Positions 1 through 13,477 of a DNA stretch of 64,000 nucleotides are shown piece after piece. The position numbers were made by a program, and so were the translations under genes. This stretch comes from Acanthosoma haemorrhoidale. Lineage: Eukaryota > Arthropoda > Insecta > Hemiptera > Acanthosomatidae. Every line of letters starts with the position of its first letter. Within the stretch, counting starts at the first letter, position 1. The notes beneath the pieces were generated by a model. The model worked only from the letters and a program-made list of their open reading frames with translations, did not search any database and had not been told where the DNA came from. The DNA is taken from NCBI GenBank assembly GCA_930367205.1, contig OV884011.1:86785474-86849473 (forward strand). The letters run 5' to 3'.

Positions 1-3000
1 TGAGTTAATTTTGAAAGCTAAAAGCTTAATTACTATAGTTTTAAAAGTCTTGAAAAAGTTACAGTTACAACACCTGAACGTGTTAACAATTTGTGTCTCT
101 CTTTATACTTGAAAAAATAAAATTTTACAAAAAGGTTTCATTTTTAAAAAGAGACCTGCTCTAAATATTAAATTAAATTCATTGCCAGTGGCGAGTAAAG
201 GGTTAATCAAGGGTCCTGATTCGCTGTAAAGCCATTCAATTGACGCAGTGACAACTCTAAATAAAGGGGGCAGGGGTTATTGTATGATCGAGATTTGGAA
301 AATTTACAAGCAAAGTGAAGTATAGTAATACTGTAAATACTGATATTCAACATTTAAATTTAACGTGGATTTTATTTGAAGTACAAGAAGTAATAAAATA
401 TAGTCTACTCTGATACTTTCAAAGCATGTATTAATTGTCAAATAAAGACTGATGCTAGTGTTATATTTTCTTAGGGCTTTGCAAGATTATAGTTACAAAA
501 TCGTTTGAATATGTTCGCAATTTTGGTGCAACCCTTGTGGGTTAAAAAAATACAGTTGGCCCTACAAATATATCAATGATAAATAAACGATAAAGGTAAA
601 TTCCAAAACAAACTAAAAGATTCATTTCAGTTTGAGTGAAATTTACAATATTCTGAGTCTTTAACATTTTAATTTAATTTAGCACAATTTAGTATGATTG
701 TGAAGTGGAATTTTATTTGAAAGACAATAATCTTTTTCCACTGAAACCTCCTAAAAATAGGTCATATTCAGTGAATAATTATTTCTTATAATTTTTTAGG
801 GATTATAATAATATAACCATCTGAACTTCGTCATAATTTTTGGACCGATAGACATTTTACAAGAATGACCCATATTATAACCACGCCAATAGATAAGGTG
901 TCAGCACCAAAATAATTTAGGATAAGTAATTAAAATTGGTGACTTAAACAAGAAAATTTTGTGAAACCCAAATGATATAATGTATAAGCACTTAACGGTT
1001 TATAGTTGGTACATCCCAAGGCTAGCGACTTTGTCTGAAAGAAGTGCGAAAACCTATGGGTAAGTGCCAAAGTTGAAAAGACCGACTCTGGAGATATTTT
1101 ACAACAACATTTATCATCCTATAACGGGTATTACTCCATGTTTCCTAGTCGTTAGGGATATATAGGGGCATATTGGGGGAAAAAACTGACAGTTATGCCC
1201 CTGGCCGGGCACGATGCAAACGCCACTAGACAATATCCTTCGACTTACTGCACTTCTCACTAATTAACTCAACAAGGAATCGATTAAGACGAGCCATTAG
1301 TTAATTCCCTTACAACACAAGCTCTGCTAACCACCTCACCCTCTCTCTTTCCTCACTTGGAGACTATTCTCGAAACGATTATCCTTAGTTAACTGAAACA
1401 GTTATGTTCGGAAAATTCCTTCATCCGTTCGAACTACAGGTTTTCAAGCACGCATGTGTATACAACATCCGCCTGTGAAGATATTGACGGAAGCCTTCTT
1501 CGGCATCAACACAACGACAATTTGATTTTGTTGGACTGCATGCAGGATACTCTGCTGCCAGCTTTGCGACTAGGAATGCCCCCTATTCAAGCCAGTTCGC
1601 AACGAAATATGTGACAATATGGTTCAGTTAAACGACAGTGTGAACGCCGAAAATACCGAATGTGATCTCCCACAAAAAGTGGAAAAAGACAATAGGCCTT
1701 GCCAAAATCCTATGCAGTAGGAGGGCAAGAGAATTAACTTCTCAATGTACTATCTGGGCATAAGAATAGGCATTGAGGCCTGCACGGGAAATTTAGGTTC
1801 AAGTTAATTTTTGAGTTACTTTTAGATCCTATAATCATTCTCATGGGTAGGCCCCATCTTTTTCAAATTATATTCAAGTAGAACCACTGTAGATTCTCAA
1901 TATTGTAAATCATAAAAAATAAAGGGGTTTTGGAAAACCAAAAACGGATGGTGGAACTCGGCCAGTAAGAACCGCTATATTTTCAAATTAGGTTACATTT
2001 AGGGAGATTTACTTAACGAAAATAACACGTCACCACTACTAAGTGAAGGACTTAGGACCGGCCTTTGTCACTCTTTCTCTCTCTACCTCTTCGCAATATA
2101 TATTATATCATCATTAATTAATGGTATCTTTATTTTTTTCCCCATAATGATTTCTATAACTAAAAATAGTGTGAAGATAAAGAAAGATCATCTCAAAATT
2201 TAATTATATAAAATTTGTTAATAATTTTTATCCTATAAAATATATGTTTAAAATTATCACTTTATTAAATTTATTATTATATACCAGTCCTTGGGAATAT
2301 CATTACATATAATTCTTTAAAGTTTTGTTTATCGAGCAGAATAGGTGATTTGAAGGGGGGAGGGGTATTCTTATGATTGTCTCTGTCTAAGAGCTGTCGA
2401 TTATTCTATCCCCTCTTTTGATGTAACGTCGGTGGTGGTAACTCTCGGGATTAACATAAACATAATATATAATTTTTCTGTGACCTCAGTACCGTACTCT
2501 ACAGAGCAAACTACCAAATTGTTTGTTAGGTTTAAATCATTGAGCCTTTTAGTTAATAAGGGATTATTAATTTCTTAATTAATATTATTAATTTTTTTTT
2601 AAATTTTGAGTTGGGTAATATGTATTATGTTGTAAGAATTTATTTGAACTATAATTACGTTAAAGTCAGTAAAACTATCATTAACATCGCTATCACAATG
2701 TTAACGCAACGTTTGCTTTTTTAGAATTGTGCATGGTACAACGCCATTTGATACCTATTACTATGAAATAATTAATGTTTTCAATCATATTGTGTAGGTT
2801 ATCAAAAATAAAGATCTCAGCTTGCTGATTACTAATATCCAATATATGTTAGGATTTTAGAGGAACATAACTACGTGAAGTTATTAAAATCATTGCTTGT
2901 ATGGTGTGGGTAACTTTCACTCTATGCATGTTTAACACAGACGCATGATATTTTTTGTATGGTAGTTGTATTTAATGCCGGATGATATTAATAACAAATA

Positions 3001-3724
3001 ACAAAGTCTCTTTAATTAATTACTTAAGTAAAAATAACTCGATTCCCTTTTCTAGTGGACAGGGCATCAAATCACACTCGACGTCCTGCCCAATAATACG
3101 CATTATATGATGTGGGTTTGGCGGCCTATTAAATAGTTTAACCTAATGATCCGCTTATTCCCAAGTAGCAATAGTGGATGAGCGTATTCAGATGTGCAAC
3201 AAGTCTGAAACTCGAGAAATAAATTGAAGATTAAAACGTATTGATTCAGGAAAGTCGGTAGGTGCTGTTTGTAAAGTGAGAGCAAAATCATTGGCTTTGT
3301 CTCTCCTGTATCTTAAACTGCGGAAGCCAATTAAGTTGCTGTTTGCTGTGAAATAGCTTGTGTCCAAACGAGATGGGCAATCATCAGTTGGATCATTATT
3401 AATAGCATCTGTTGCTACTCCTAAGCTTGGAATTTCTTCATAGATGATGGTTTTGGAGGTCGATTGGACTGGGTTTTCGTTGGTTTGAAGAAACCTAAGA
3501 CTCTAATTTTGTGCTCAGGTAGTGGGGGACAGTTTGGTCTAACCTGTGTACGCGTGTGTGGAGATGGATTTCACCAATGAATATAAGCAGACCTGATAAA
3601 GACTGTGGGATGGTAAAAGGTCTAACTTGTGTTATAGAATATGATGCACAGATCGCGTCAAATTTTGTGGCAGTTTCTTCTTCATATCGATGGCTCTTAA
3701 CTAAAAGATTGCTGTTAATTAATA

Positions 3725-4115
3725 ATCAGTCCTGAGAACAATAGTAAATGACCCTTATTACGTCAGCAACAATACCCTTCATAATGATCTTAACCACCCT
3801 AATCCCATAGCACAGTCGTTACACTGCGCCACTCATCCTATAATCCTCCTCGGAGAGTAAAGTGGCAGTGACCTCGTGACCTGCTATAAATACGTGAGAG
3901 TGGGAGTCCTGTCAATGGCCAGTTTCTTCAATCATGACCTAAGCGTCTGTGGCTCTCGCGCTCTTGGTCAGCCTCCACTGTTTGTATCCGGTGACGCGGC
4001 TCACGGAGGACCGTGGGGCACTTCCCTAGACTCCGCTTCCTCTTTCCCATATATTTCCCATATTGCCCAATAAGGTGGATTGTAATTTTAACACAGTAAA
4101 AAGTTTCATGTTGAG
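3725..4115 (+). mobile_element. Jockey-clade LINE, 5'-truncated 3' end (copy A)
   Basis: This matches, in opposite orientation, the better preserved copy at 62.1-63.1 kb. The first part encodes the end of a non-LTR reverse transcriptase ORF (VLRTIVN, then PYYVSNNTLHNDLNHPNP; one base is missing or shifted between blocks). The LHNDLN and HPNP motifs are typical of the Jockey-clade C terminus. A GC-richer 3' untranslated part follows, then a tail ending in a TTGTAATTTTA-type motif close to 4110. It lacks a stretch present in the 62-kb copy. The 140-residue open frame on the other strand (3928-4350) is its antisense shadow. Assignment to the clade is from motifs recognised by eye. Confidence 0.75.
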
Positions 4116-5104
4116 TAATAATAAAGATACTCAGGATAAAGGTGCGATCTAAATTGTGGTCATTAGCAATAAAATGGTTTCGACGACTTAAATCGTGAGT
4201 AATTGAGTAGCTGAAGGGATTCTCTTCTCTAATGTACTTATTAGTGGGGAATAGAGTGATACCCGTTAAGTCAGCCTTCGTGGATTGGATGCCATTTTTA
4301 TTCTTGATATGACGAGGTTCAGGTAATTCAGCTGGCGCAGTATCTGCCATTGCTTTTCCTCCCTTCGGAGCTGGTTGATTAGGCTTTGAAGGATGTGCTA
4401 AGTGACACTAAGTGTGGGGGTTCATCTGGTTTTCTGGAAGACCGCTATACCATGTCTGTTGTTTACGTGGTGCTTCTGCTATTTTCTGAAGCTGTAGTCA
4501 GAGATGTTAAAATAACCAAACGTTTAATAAATTATCTGTAAAGGTAGGGCACCTCTCGATAAGGTATGGAATACCTCTACTTAGAAGTATGAAAAGGTAG
4601 CTAGGAAGTGAAATTCAAAAAGAAAATATAAAAATTACAAATCATTGTAATCATGAGTTCTTTTATTTCTCACTACTCTATGTGCGTAACAGACAAATAT
4701 TTATTTTGGATTTTATGTAGATGGTCTCGTTTTATGGACTTAATAGTTTTCAGGTTACTTGTACTTTTAGCACCGTCGAGGCATCAAATGAAACTTTTAA
4801 GCAAAATATTATACCTCTAGAAAAAAAAAAATCGTTTAATATATCCTATTTAAGATTATAGAAAAATAGATTTTTGTTTAATGTCAACCTATCTATTATA
4901 AGTTAGATCACCTCTGTCCCGTTTTATGCAACTAACTCGGTAATTATTCAAATTTTATAGAGTTAGTTATTGCTTAAAGTTTGGAGGGTTACTCCATAGG
5001 TTCCAATTCAGTTCAAGTTCGTTTTGCAGGTCACTCGTTCATGACCTTTGACCCTTTGAACACATTTGTGTCACTTTTAGTCTCTGTTCAATAAATCTTT
5101 GCTA

Positions 5105-5560
5105 TGACGTCACTTGGTTCGTCCTAGGTATTTTAAAAATATGAGAATAATCATCTCATATTGTAAAACACGGGTTTGGTTTTAAAACTATTTTTTTTTT
5201 TAACCTGTCTTGTGGCCTCTTCTAAATTACGAATAATTAGAAGTTCCCCTCTTCTCGGCCCAGAAAATATCTATCTATGTTTCCAGAAATTTTTGTAATA
5301 AAGCTTATGACGTCAGTAAGAGAGGGGGAGGAAGCTAGTGGGGGAAACAGTCGCAGGTGGGGGAACCATTTTCACTGGCCTGCCTATATAAACGCCCTGC
5401 CTTAGGGCAGACGGCAAAGTACATTGCGTATCATTGTACTTGTATTGATTATATAACTTCTATACCGATTCAGACCTTGTATAGAGTGTACCGATGGTAC
5501 AGGACATATAAAATGTAATATGTAAATAGATTCGCCTAAGAATCTAAAGTAAATAAAAGT
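5105..5560 (+). promoter_or_regulatory. Promoter-like block, possibly an old LTR
   Basis: Directly visible: two perfect CRE/ATF sites TGACGTCA at 5105-5112 and 5308-5315; a purine-rich GGGGGA tract near 5323-5365; a canonical TATATAA at 5385-5391 in a local GC-rich context; and a poly(A) signal AATAAA at 5552-5557. A TATA box followed about 165 bp later by AATAAA is the layout of a retrotransposon LTR, but I found neither paired LTR nor clear TG/CA ends. It could also be a stand-alone promoter for an antisense or intronic transcript, or chance. It points opposite to Shaker. Confidence 0.35.
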
Positions 5561-8500
5561 TTTGTCATTTTTTAAGGGGATTTGGAGGGAAAGGGGGAAA
5601 AAAACAAAGAAAAAAAAACAGACGGCAGAACGAACCGAACCGGCACTTAGAACACAGCTCTCTCTCTCTCTGCACTGGCGCTTGCTGCTCTACTTAAACC
5701 ATGGTCTTCTCATTCAACTACCTCTACCACCAGTTTTTAAGCTATTGTGTTAAATGCTGATTCTGTCTGAGATTAAGAACCCCAAGCGTACACACAATCC
5801 ATGTATACTAATTTGGATTTTCTGCATTCGTGCCAAAAACTGCATGGGCGAGCAATTAGTTGGTTATCTCGTCATTAGTTGGGAGTATCACAGAGCCCAT
5901 TTGATTGTAAAAGAGACCATTTGTAGTGGTTTAGCTTGATAATGATAATGCTAAAGGGGTTATTGGTGCAGTTTGAATGTTTCTTATATTTACATTAAAT
6001 TGGCAAAGCTGCCTTTTTCTACTGCCTCAAGTGGCAGTAGAGCAAAACATCAGCCAACGCTCCATAATCAATACATACAATACGCGATAAATCCTTGTCC
6101 ATTCGCGCTTTACAACGGTTCTATTTGTTGGAAATGTTCGCCAAGGACTCCTTCAATGGTGTTTACCATTTGGCGGCCACCTAAAAACTTCGTGTAAAAT
6201 ACCGTTTCCTGCTTATAAACCATACCAGGTCTAACCATTGATTTTTTAATGAGTTATACCTTGATTTTGAATTTAATTATATTCATTTGTGAACGACGAA
6301 AAACCGTTTTAATGAATGTTCAATCAATTTCATTAATATTGAGATTATATGTAATGTTTTATAATTTCCTTTCTAACCTACCCCGCTCAATCTTTCGCAT
6401 CACGGCAATTTCATTAAGTACACCAAGTCTCCTTAGGAAAGTTTTTTTTACAGGTTTAATGTAAACTTGGCCACGGTAGAATAATTAAAGATTAAAGAAT
6501 TCCGAACTAATAAAATTGAGAAACTTGTAAAAAATATGTTTGTGGTTTATTAAAGCCCAAAAATAATGTTGAAAAAACCCGCTAGATATGAAGGGCGTTT
6601 TAACATCATATACAAATTAAAATAAAACACAACATATTATTGTTTGGCACCAATATTAAGTGCTAATATGAAGTATTTGCTAGATGTATAATATATATCT
6701 ATTTAATGTTTCTTATTGTTAAGTTTAATTATTCTATCGAAATAATTACTGATTATGTGTCTGAAAAAAAACTTTCTCTACAAAATAAAAGTTTGTTTGT
6801 TCAATAGTCCAAAATAAACGGATTAAATGCATTTATTTTTGAGTATATACATTTAAATTGAGCTGTTCATATTTTTAAAAAGAACAACAAACAAAAATCC
6901 ATGATGACAAAAAGATGTTCATCATCCCATGATACAAAAATATCAAATTTTTGTGTGATATTAGGTTATTACATTTGTATTTTCGCAATTGCCATGGTTG
7001 TTCGTAGTAATATTGGTGGAAACCATTAGAATCATAAGAAGAAAAAAAAGAAAAGCTGTTTTAACATATTTTCCCCCCTAAAAACCCCTACATGCATCTA
7101 ATCTTTTCTTAGTATTTTATTTCGTTTCTTCCTAAATATCTAAATAGTAAAATATCACTTGTGCCCATGTAAATAGCTTTTTTCATCATTAATTGTCATG
7201 TGGTGTACAGAAAGGTTCTGAATAAAATTTGCTCATTGACATAGACTCTTTTCCTGAATATTTTTTGTCTCGGTTGTTATCTTCAGTTCATTTTCCAGCA
7301 GTTGCAGATCAGTAACTTATGAGCTGAAGTCGCTTATATTTTGAAGCAATTAACACATTTGTTAAAGTAAACTATTCAAATAGTGGCATAAACTATATAA
7401 AATACAATTATATAATCTGGAGTTTTATTTTGTCTTTTTAGAATTACAAAAAAAAGAAAAAAAAAGAAGAAGAAATCGTTGACCAATCAGATTTAAATTC
7501 GATTAATAGTCATTATTAACATACTCGCAGCTAAAGAAAATTGAAGGGAAATTCGCCTTGGAAAATAACAATTTCTTGATATTTACACGATCCAGTTTGG
7601 TAGCGGTTGTCTTTGAAATTAGTTCTCTCGAGTTTGATAAGCTTCTCTTGTAGGCGATATTAACTCGATATGCCGAATATTCACTGAACTAACCATCTTC
7701 TAACTTTAACATATTAAACCCTGATCAAGCTATTGATCAAAACGTAATTGGTCGATACTGACATTGGTCGTAATTCGTGGTCGTATTTCTTTTCAGAAAA
7801 TCGTACCTAACCGTTGTCTTCAACCAATAATCCCCAATGTGTATATATTGCTCAATAATATGACTTTATATTTATCGAAGGGAATGTGTCATTTATGTAA
7901 TATGATCGGCCTACATGTTTTTTTTAACAGTTTTAATATAATTAAGGTATATCTTTCCAGGGTGTATGCATCTCTTTTCTGTTTCTATGTCCATGATATG
8001 GAGTCAGTTAAACTAAACAGTACAGTATAAAAGTTGAAATATTCTACCTTAAAACTTGGTGTCTATTTTTTAACTTTTATAGTTTACTGCCATGTTTATT
8101 GTTTTATTTTAAACTAGGCACCTGAAGATTGTGGCAGACATTATTATAAATCCATACAAATTACTCGTAGAGGGAAAAAACCAGGTATTCATTAAACGAA
8201 TGCCTTAGTAGCTGTTTTCTTAATCGTTAAATTGTTTGATAGGGACCAGACCGATGTAAATTATTTTGTATTAAATCGCGTCTAATGTCCCGTGATTTTA
8301 CACATTTTTACAAATATTAATTAGGCATTCGAGTCCGGTTTGGTGGGGATGCAAATGGTAAGTAAATGACCTGATTCTCACGCTGGCTTAGTGGTTTCAA
8401 TTCCCATACTGGAAAGTAGTGGTTTATAGTTCATTGATTTAATCGTGAATGATATATTAATGAAATGAGGTCTAAATGTGATAACTAAGTTTCTAAATAA

Positions 8501-9849
8501 CTTAATGTAAGGAGGGACTCAAGTTAAACGGATATTCAGCTGTAGAGATCAATATTTTTACACTCAATTCAAAATTTCAATTTTTATGTTTTTAAAAACA
8601 GGCTATCCCGAAATTTAATAAATATATGAAAAATTAAATTAAGAAATAATATTTGTGGTAAAAAAATAAAAATAAATAGTAACTTGCGATGTACCATGTC
8701 AACCTTGTTTCTTATTAGACTTAATGTACGGGTAACTTAAAGAGAAAAATATTGTTCATTTAGATAAGCTTCTTTGAAACTCGGTGACACTTTGCTCAGA
8801 GCCACTTACCAACAACAGTGGTATCTCAAGTCAATATTTTATGACTAATAGTTAGTGATGGGCATATCAGTTGTGGTCAACTTAGAAGTTAACGATTCTG
8901 ATCAATATGCACTCTAGTGTGAGCCAGAGGTTAAGTAAGAGCCCGTATTTATTTTGTTAACCGTATCACCACAATTTTGTAGTTTCGGACCTTAACCTTA
9001 TGGTTGCTGTGAGGACAGTAGTCCTTATCGGGAGTCCATACGAAACTGTCTATCACAAACGTGCAGTCCAAAAATGAGGAGATGTATTATGTTTATATTG
9101 AATAATATATAAAGTATAATTTGATTTGGTTGCTTTAATCAGAACATACTTTTATTTGTTTATTATTTATACCTTTTTTGATTCCTTATTTAATAAAATA
9201 CATAGTAGCTTCTACTGCACTTTTCATTAGTACATCTCGCTCTGAACCAATTCTTAGTAAGGGGCAATGATGTACGCTTTTTATTTTGGTGAGCAAATTT
9301 AATTTCTTCGCTTTTTTTAAACTTCTCTAAAACTCTTAAACTCACCGTATTATATAAGCAATGATGAACGAAAATCCTGATCATGGAATTAGTTTTAATA
9401 TATACAAGTTAGGCGTAGTATACATTTAAAGTTATTATTATGTTTGTATAATGTGCCTCAAACACTCTTATTTATCTACGTCGTCAATAATGACTATTTC
9501 ACTGTTTAGGTAATTATTATTATAATCGTTGATACATCTCCAAATTATATTAATCTATATAAGTCTTTGGTCTTTTAGACAACTTAAAAGTATTTTTTAC
9601 ATATATTCAAAATTGCCAAAATTTATTTGAATAACTATTGTGTGTTATTTTTCTGCCAATGATGCGGAAAAAATCTCTTGGAAAACAGTTATATTTTTAA
9701 GATGTTTTAAGATTGGCAAATGCTTTTAAGTTCTGACCAGAATTATTCATACAGTTTATGCCAACAATAATGAATAAATAAATAAATATATATATGTATT
9801 AAAAATAATCGCTATTCTAGTAATTATCACTGCACTCGCGATTACTTAC

Positions 9850-10493
9850 CAATGAACAAGAAAAATATAAGCAACCCAAGTTCTCTCATAGAGGCTTTCA
9901 AAGTTCGACCGAGGATTTGAAGCCCTTTCGAATGTCTGGACAACTTGAATATTCGAAACACTCTCACTAACCTAATCACTCTGAGTATGGCGAGACTCAT
10001 TGCTTGGTTCGTGCTTTTGTCTTGGGGGGAAACGGGAGCCTTGGGCACGTTGGACGTGTCCTCTTCCTCGGCCACAACCGTCGCGAGCGTGATGAAATAG
10101 GGAATGATGGCGATGATGTCTATAATGTTCATGACGTCACGGAAGAAGTTCAATTTGTTCGGACAAGCGAGGAACCGCACTGACAGTTCAAACGTGAACC
10201 ATATAATACAGATTGTCTCTATGAGAAAGAATGGGTCCGTTATATCGGGGACCTCGTCCTCCTCGATCTTGGTGCCGTTGGTTGTCGTGTTGAACACCTT
10301 GTAGTGCTTGAACTCGGGCAGGGTTTCCAGGCAGAAGATCACTATCGAGAGGAGGATAACGAATACGGAGATAATAGCGACGACCCGAGCCGCCTGGGAA
10401 GATTCAGGGTACTCGAAAAGGAGCCACACTTTCCTTTGGAATTCGTGCGACGGAAGTGGTTTCTCCTCTTCTTTGATGAACCCTTCGTCCTCC
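9850..10493 (-). CDS. Sh: Shaker K+ channel exon: S1 to start of S5
   Basis: Internal exon of the voltage-gated potassium channel Shaker (Kv1), a plasma-membrane tetramer that carries A-type K+ current in nerve and muscle. The 644 bases give 214 full codons and split codons at both ends. Order seen: linker ([15 protein letters not shown]), S1 ([20 protein letters not shown]), S1-S2 loop with two N-glycosylation sequons (NTT, NGT), S2 ([17 protein letters not shown]), S3 ([17 protein letters not shown]), loop with EEEDTSN and [10 protein letters not shown]4 voltage sensor ([19 protein letters not shown], an arginine or lysine every third residue), S4-S5 linker ([16 protein letters not shown]) and the start of S5 ([10 protein letters not shown]). 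Acceptor TTCCAG before G at 10493 completes an Arg codon shared with the T1 exon. Donor GTAAGT follows 9850 and splits a Gly codon (phase 1). The sequence is intact and close to fly Shaker. S6 and the selectivity filter are encoded downstream of the window. Confidence 0.98.
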
Positions 10494-12584
10494 CTGGAAC
10501 AAACAATTAAAAGATTAGTTAAGTGAGAAATAAACATACATTCATAATTGTTAACTAACCAGTGCCCAATTAATAAAACACAGAAAGTTTATTTACGGCG
10601 CTTGACATATAAATTGCACACACCAACAATATAAGACCGTAGAATTTTCTAATGTTTCATTAGACTTCTAATAATTAAGTATGCAGTACCCAAGTGGTGT
10701 TTTCTCAAATATAGACGGTACTAACATATATATTTTCATATACTGTCGCTTTATTTTTGTTTGTTTGTTTTAGGGCTTGTCAACCATAAGTGTCATTTAT
10801 GCGTGCCTGCAATTTTCTTTATTTAGGTTTTACAATAGTCATTTTTTAAATTAGGTTAATTAGGTTATTTTACTGTGCTTGGAAAGAAATGTGTTAACGT
10901 GTTTTGGGTTTTTAATACAGAAACGTATGGATCCGAGTTAAATGTTAGTGTATGACAGTGAAAAGAGAAAAAGTGAAAGAAAAATTACATTAAATACTGA
11001 GATTAATAGCATTAACTATTAACTTAATAGGTTGAAGAATTTAATTCGAGTTTAGGAAGCTGAGTGAGTGCTGCACATATTTTTCAATGATTTGGCAATG
11101 GCTTCAGAAAGAAAAGAGGAGATCCCGCATTATTACCGCTCATAGTCACTCTCAAGACATTCGGTCAAAATATGCTTGACTGTTAGCTCAGATCAACAAC
11201 ACCCACAGGTATGTTGTTTTTAATTAGCCATTAAGTAGCCATAGCCTAGTATGGTCAATCATTAGACGAGCTACCACAAATTTATGTCATCTGTTGAACC
11301 TTCATGGTTTTTACCAGGGAAAAACAACCTAATAATTAACTGAAAGTTCTACAGCAGTTCTAGGTTTAATACCTGTAAAGTAAGAAAAGGATGTGCGTAC
11401 ATTTCAAGTTTTTTCAACAAAGTTTTATTAGTGCTTGGTAGAAAAAGCGTGATAAATATTGATTACAACAATCTAATATGCTGACCATAGCTGACGATTT
11501 GACGAAACTTAGCACGAGTTTCTTGAATATTTCGTGACAAAACAACTAGATATTTTTGTTATACTTTTAAAATTTGACTTTATTGAAACTAACTTGGTCA
11601 TTGGTGATCGGCTTTCAACCAGTAAAATAAATTATAAATAGCACAAATGTTAACGGATAAAAGTATTGAAATCGGTTTGAGCGGTTTTAGCTATTTAATT
11701 TTCAGACATAAATAACCACTTTGCTCATCAAGTTACAACTCCCTACTATTCAAGAATATTTCCATACCCAAACTGAATCATAATTCAACAAAACAATAGC
11801 TTCTGAAAATCCACTAATACAGACCGACTGGTAATTACAGCAAACAAATCTCTCAAGAGATACACTCATTTTATATTTCATACTATTTTAATTTTTTTGT
11901 ATTTATCTCATTTTGTTACAACCAAAAAAATATCATGGGAAGGATACCGGAATAATTTAGTATCAAGAAGCTTTGTGAGTTAAATTATGAATTACATTTT
12001 CTTTTCTTTCTCTATCTCTCACTTAATTTTTATTATGGACCTGCGTTAAGAAAACCACAACTTTATTATTGTAATACTTTTAAATTTATTTTTGCATCAC
12101 CGCGTGTAATTGTTCTAAATTTAAGGAAAAAAAATAAAGACATTTAATCTTCAAACGTATTTCAGAAGTTACTTAAGAAAGCGTGAAAGTGAAAGCAGAT
12201 TCGTTATTAGTTGATTGAGACCCAACTTTTTTCATTCTCATACTTGCTGTTGTATTATCATAACCGAATTATTTACAGCAAGCCTACTATATTTACTGTA
12301 GGGATGTAGTTAATTATAGTACATTTAAAGTTTAAGGTCGATTGTATGATCATAACACATGGACGAAAGACACTCTCGCTGTGTCTATTTAAATACTCTA
12401 CAATTATTTTCTTTATTATTCATTATTATGATTAACTTAGGTAGAATGTGAATGATGAAAGAAAGAATACCATATAAAAATAATCACATTATGGTTGATT
12501 GCTGGTTGTGTGTGGGTTAAGCTATTAAGAAAATAACCTAAAATCTTTTCTTCCCACAAGTACTTATTTTTATTTATCTGGCGC

Positions 12585-12661
12585 CATTATCAAGTGTTTA
12601 AAATGGTGTGTGCTCCCACCCTTACGTACTGGCCTTGCAGCCATTTAAGCACTTGATAATG
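12585..12661. ncRNA. 77-nt imperfect hairpin, pre-miRNA-sized candidate
   Basis: The left arm (12585-12606, starting CATTATCAAGTG) and right arm (12641-12661, ending CACTTGATAATG) are reverse complements apart from one T/C change (a wobble pair) and one extra A. The intervening loop is 34 nt. Arm length of about 22 bp fits a microRNA precursor folded from either strand. The equally plausible alternative is a tiny palindromic MITE. I do not recognise a known miRNA seed. Only the foldback is observed; the RNA function is inference. Confidence 0.25.
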
Positions 12662-13477
12662 ACAGTCATTCTATGGAATGCAGCAAATTTAGAATAGAAT
12701 TGGAAACACAAGGTATTTTAATCAATAATACCGAGGAAATGCGAAAAATATAAACACAAGTACCAGAAATTAAATTATAGTGACATTAGAGAACAAACAA
12801 CAAATATAAACCCACAAAAAAACAGGGCAGTTGGCTACGCAATTGTGATTATCAAATTGGTTAACTACAGACGCCCTAAAGAAATTAAACAATACCATAA
12901 TTGCCAAATCATGTGAGCACCAACTGTCATAAGAAACATAACTGCAGTAAATGTTCAGTTTAACATGAACCTTATAAGTGTATAAATGATTCAACGGAAA
13001 TCGTTCCCCTTGTATTTGTTAACTGATCAATAAGTGGAAATCGAGTTAGTAAAAATCTTCCAACAATATCGTTATCAAAATCTAAATCGTTGCAAAATAA
13101 CAAATTTCCAAGCCAAAAGAAAATAGCTCCTAAGCCATCTTCCCGAAGGTTCCACAAAAAAGAACGTATATGAGTGGGTTTCGTTAATGGATTTTTAAAA
13201 GATTTGTTTTATTTCCGTTAGAATAGGTAACATTGCTTTTTAAAATACTAAGTACAAGACCAATGATAAACACACCAGAAGATGGTGTGAGTAAAATATG
13301 GAATACTAATTTAAGGTGTAAAATCAATATTTCGATGAAGGATAAAATTGGCCCAATGAGGCAGGTAACGTTGTTGTTTTTATCAGTTAATATTGTTACA
13401 AAACTGAAAATTGGCTGGCATTCACACAATCTATATGTATAAAGAATCAAAACAGTTCATTCCATATTACTTAATAA

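Larger units (their letters stand above)
1..9849 (-). other. Shaker intron downstream of the S1-S5 exon (partial)
   Basis: Intron continuing from the donor at 9849 past the window edge. It is AT-rich and stop-dense on both strands. I looked on the minus strand for the expected next Shaker exon (pore loop with TTVGYGD, S6) and found nothing resembling it, so this intron is at least 9.8 kb. It holds a LINE 3' end near 3.7-4.1 kb and a promoter-like block near 5.1-5.6 kb. Somewhat GC-richer unassigned stretches occur near 1.2-1.7 kb and 6.0-6.2 kb; the latter has an 8-bp perfect stem near 6020-6042. Nothing else was recognised. Confidence 0.75.

Noticed and set aside
3928..4350. 140-codon minus-strand frame
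   Set aside because: Antisense to the LINE 3' end at 3.7-4.1 kb and running into unique DNA; no domain.
1..9849. Shaker pore/S6 exon
   Set aside because: Searched the minus strand for the selectivity-filter coding sequence and the S6 motif; nothing found, so it must lie outside the window.
10104..10526. Three plus-strand open frames over the S1-S5 exon
   Set aside because: Antisense shadows of the GC-richer Shaker coding exon; no similarity of their own.
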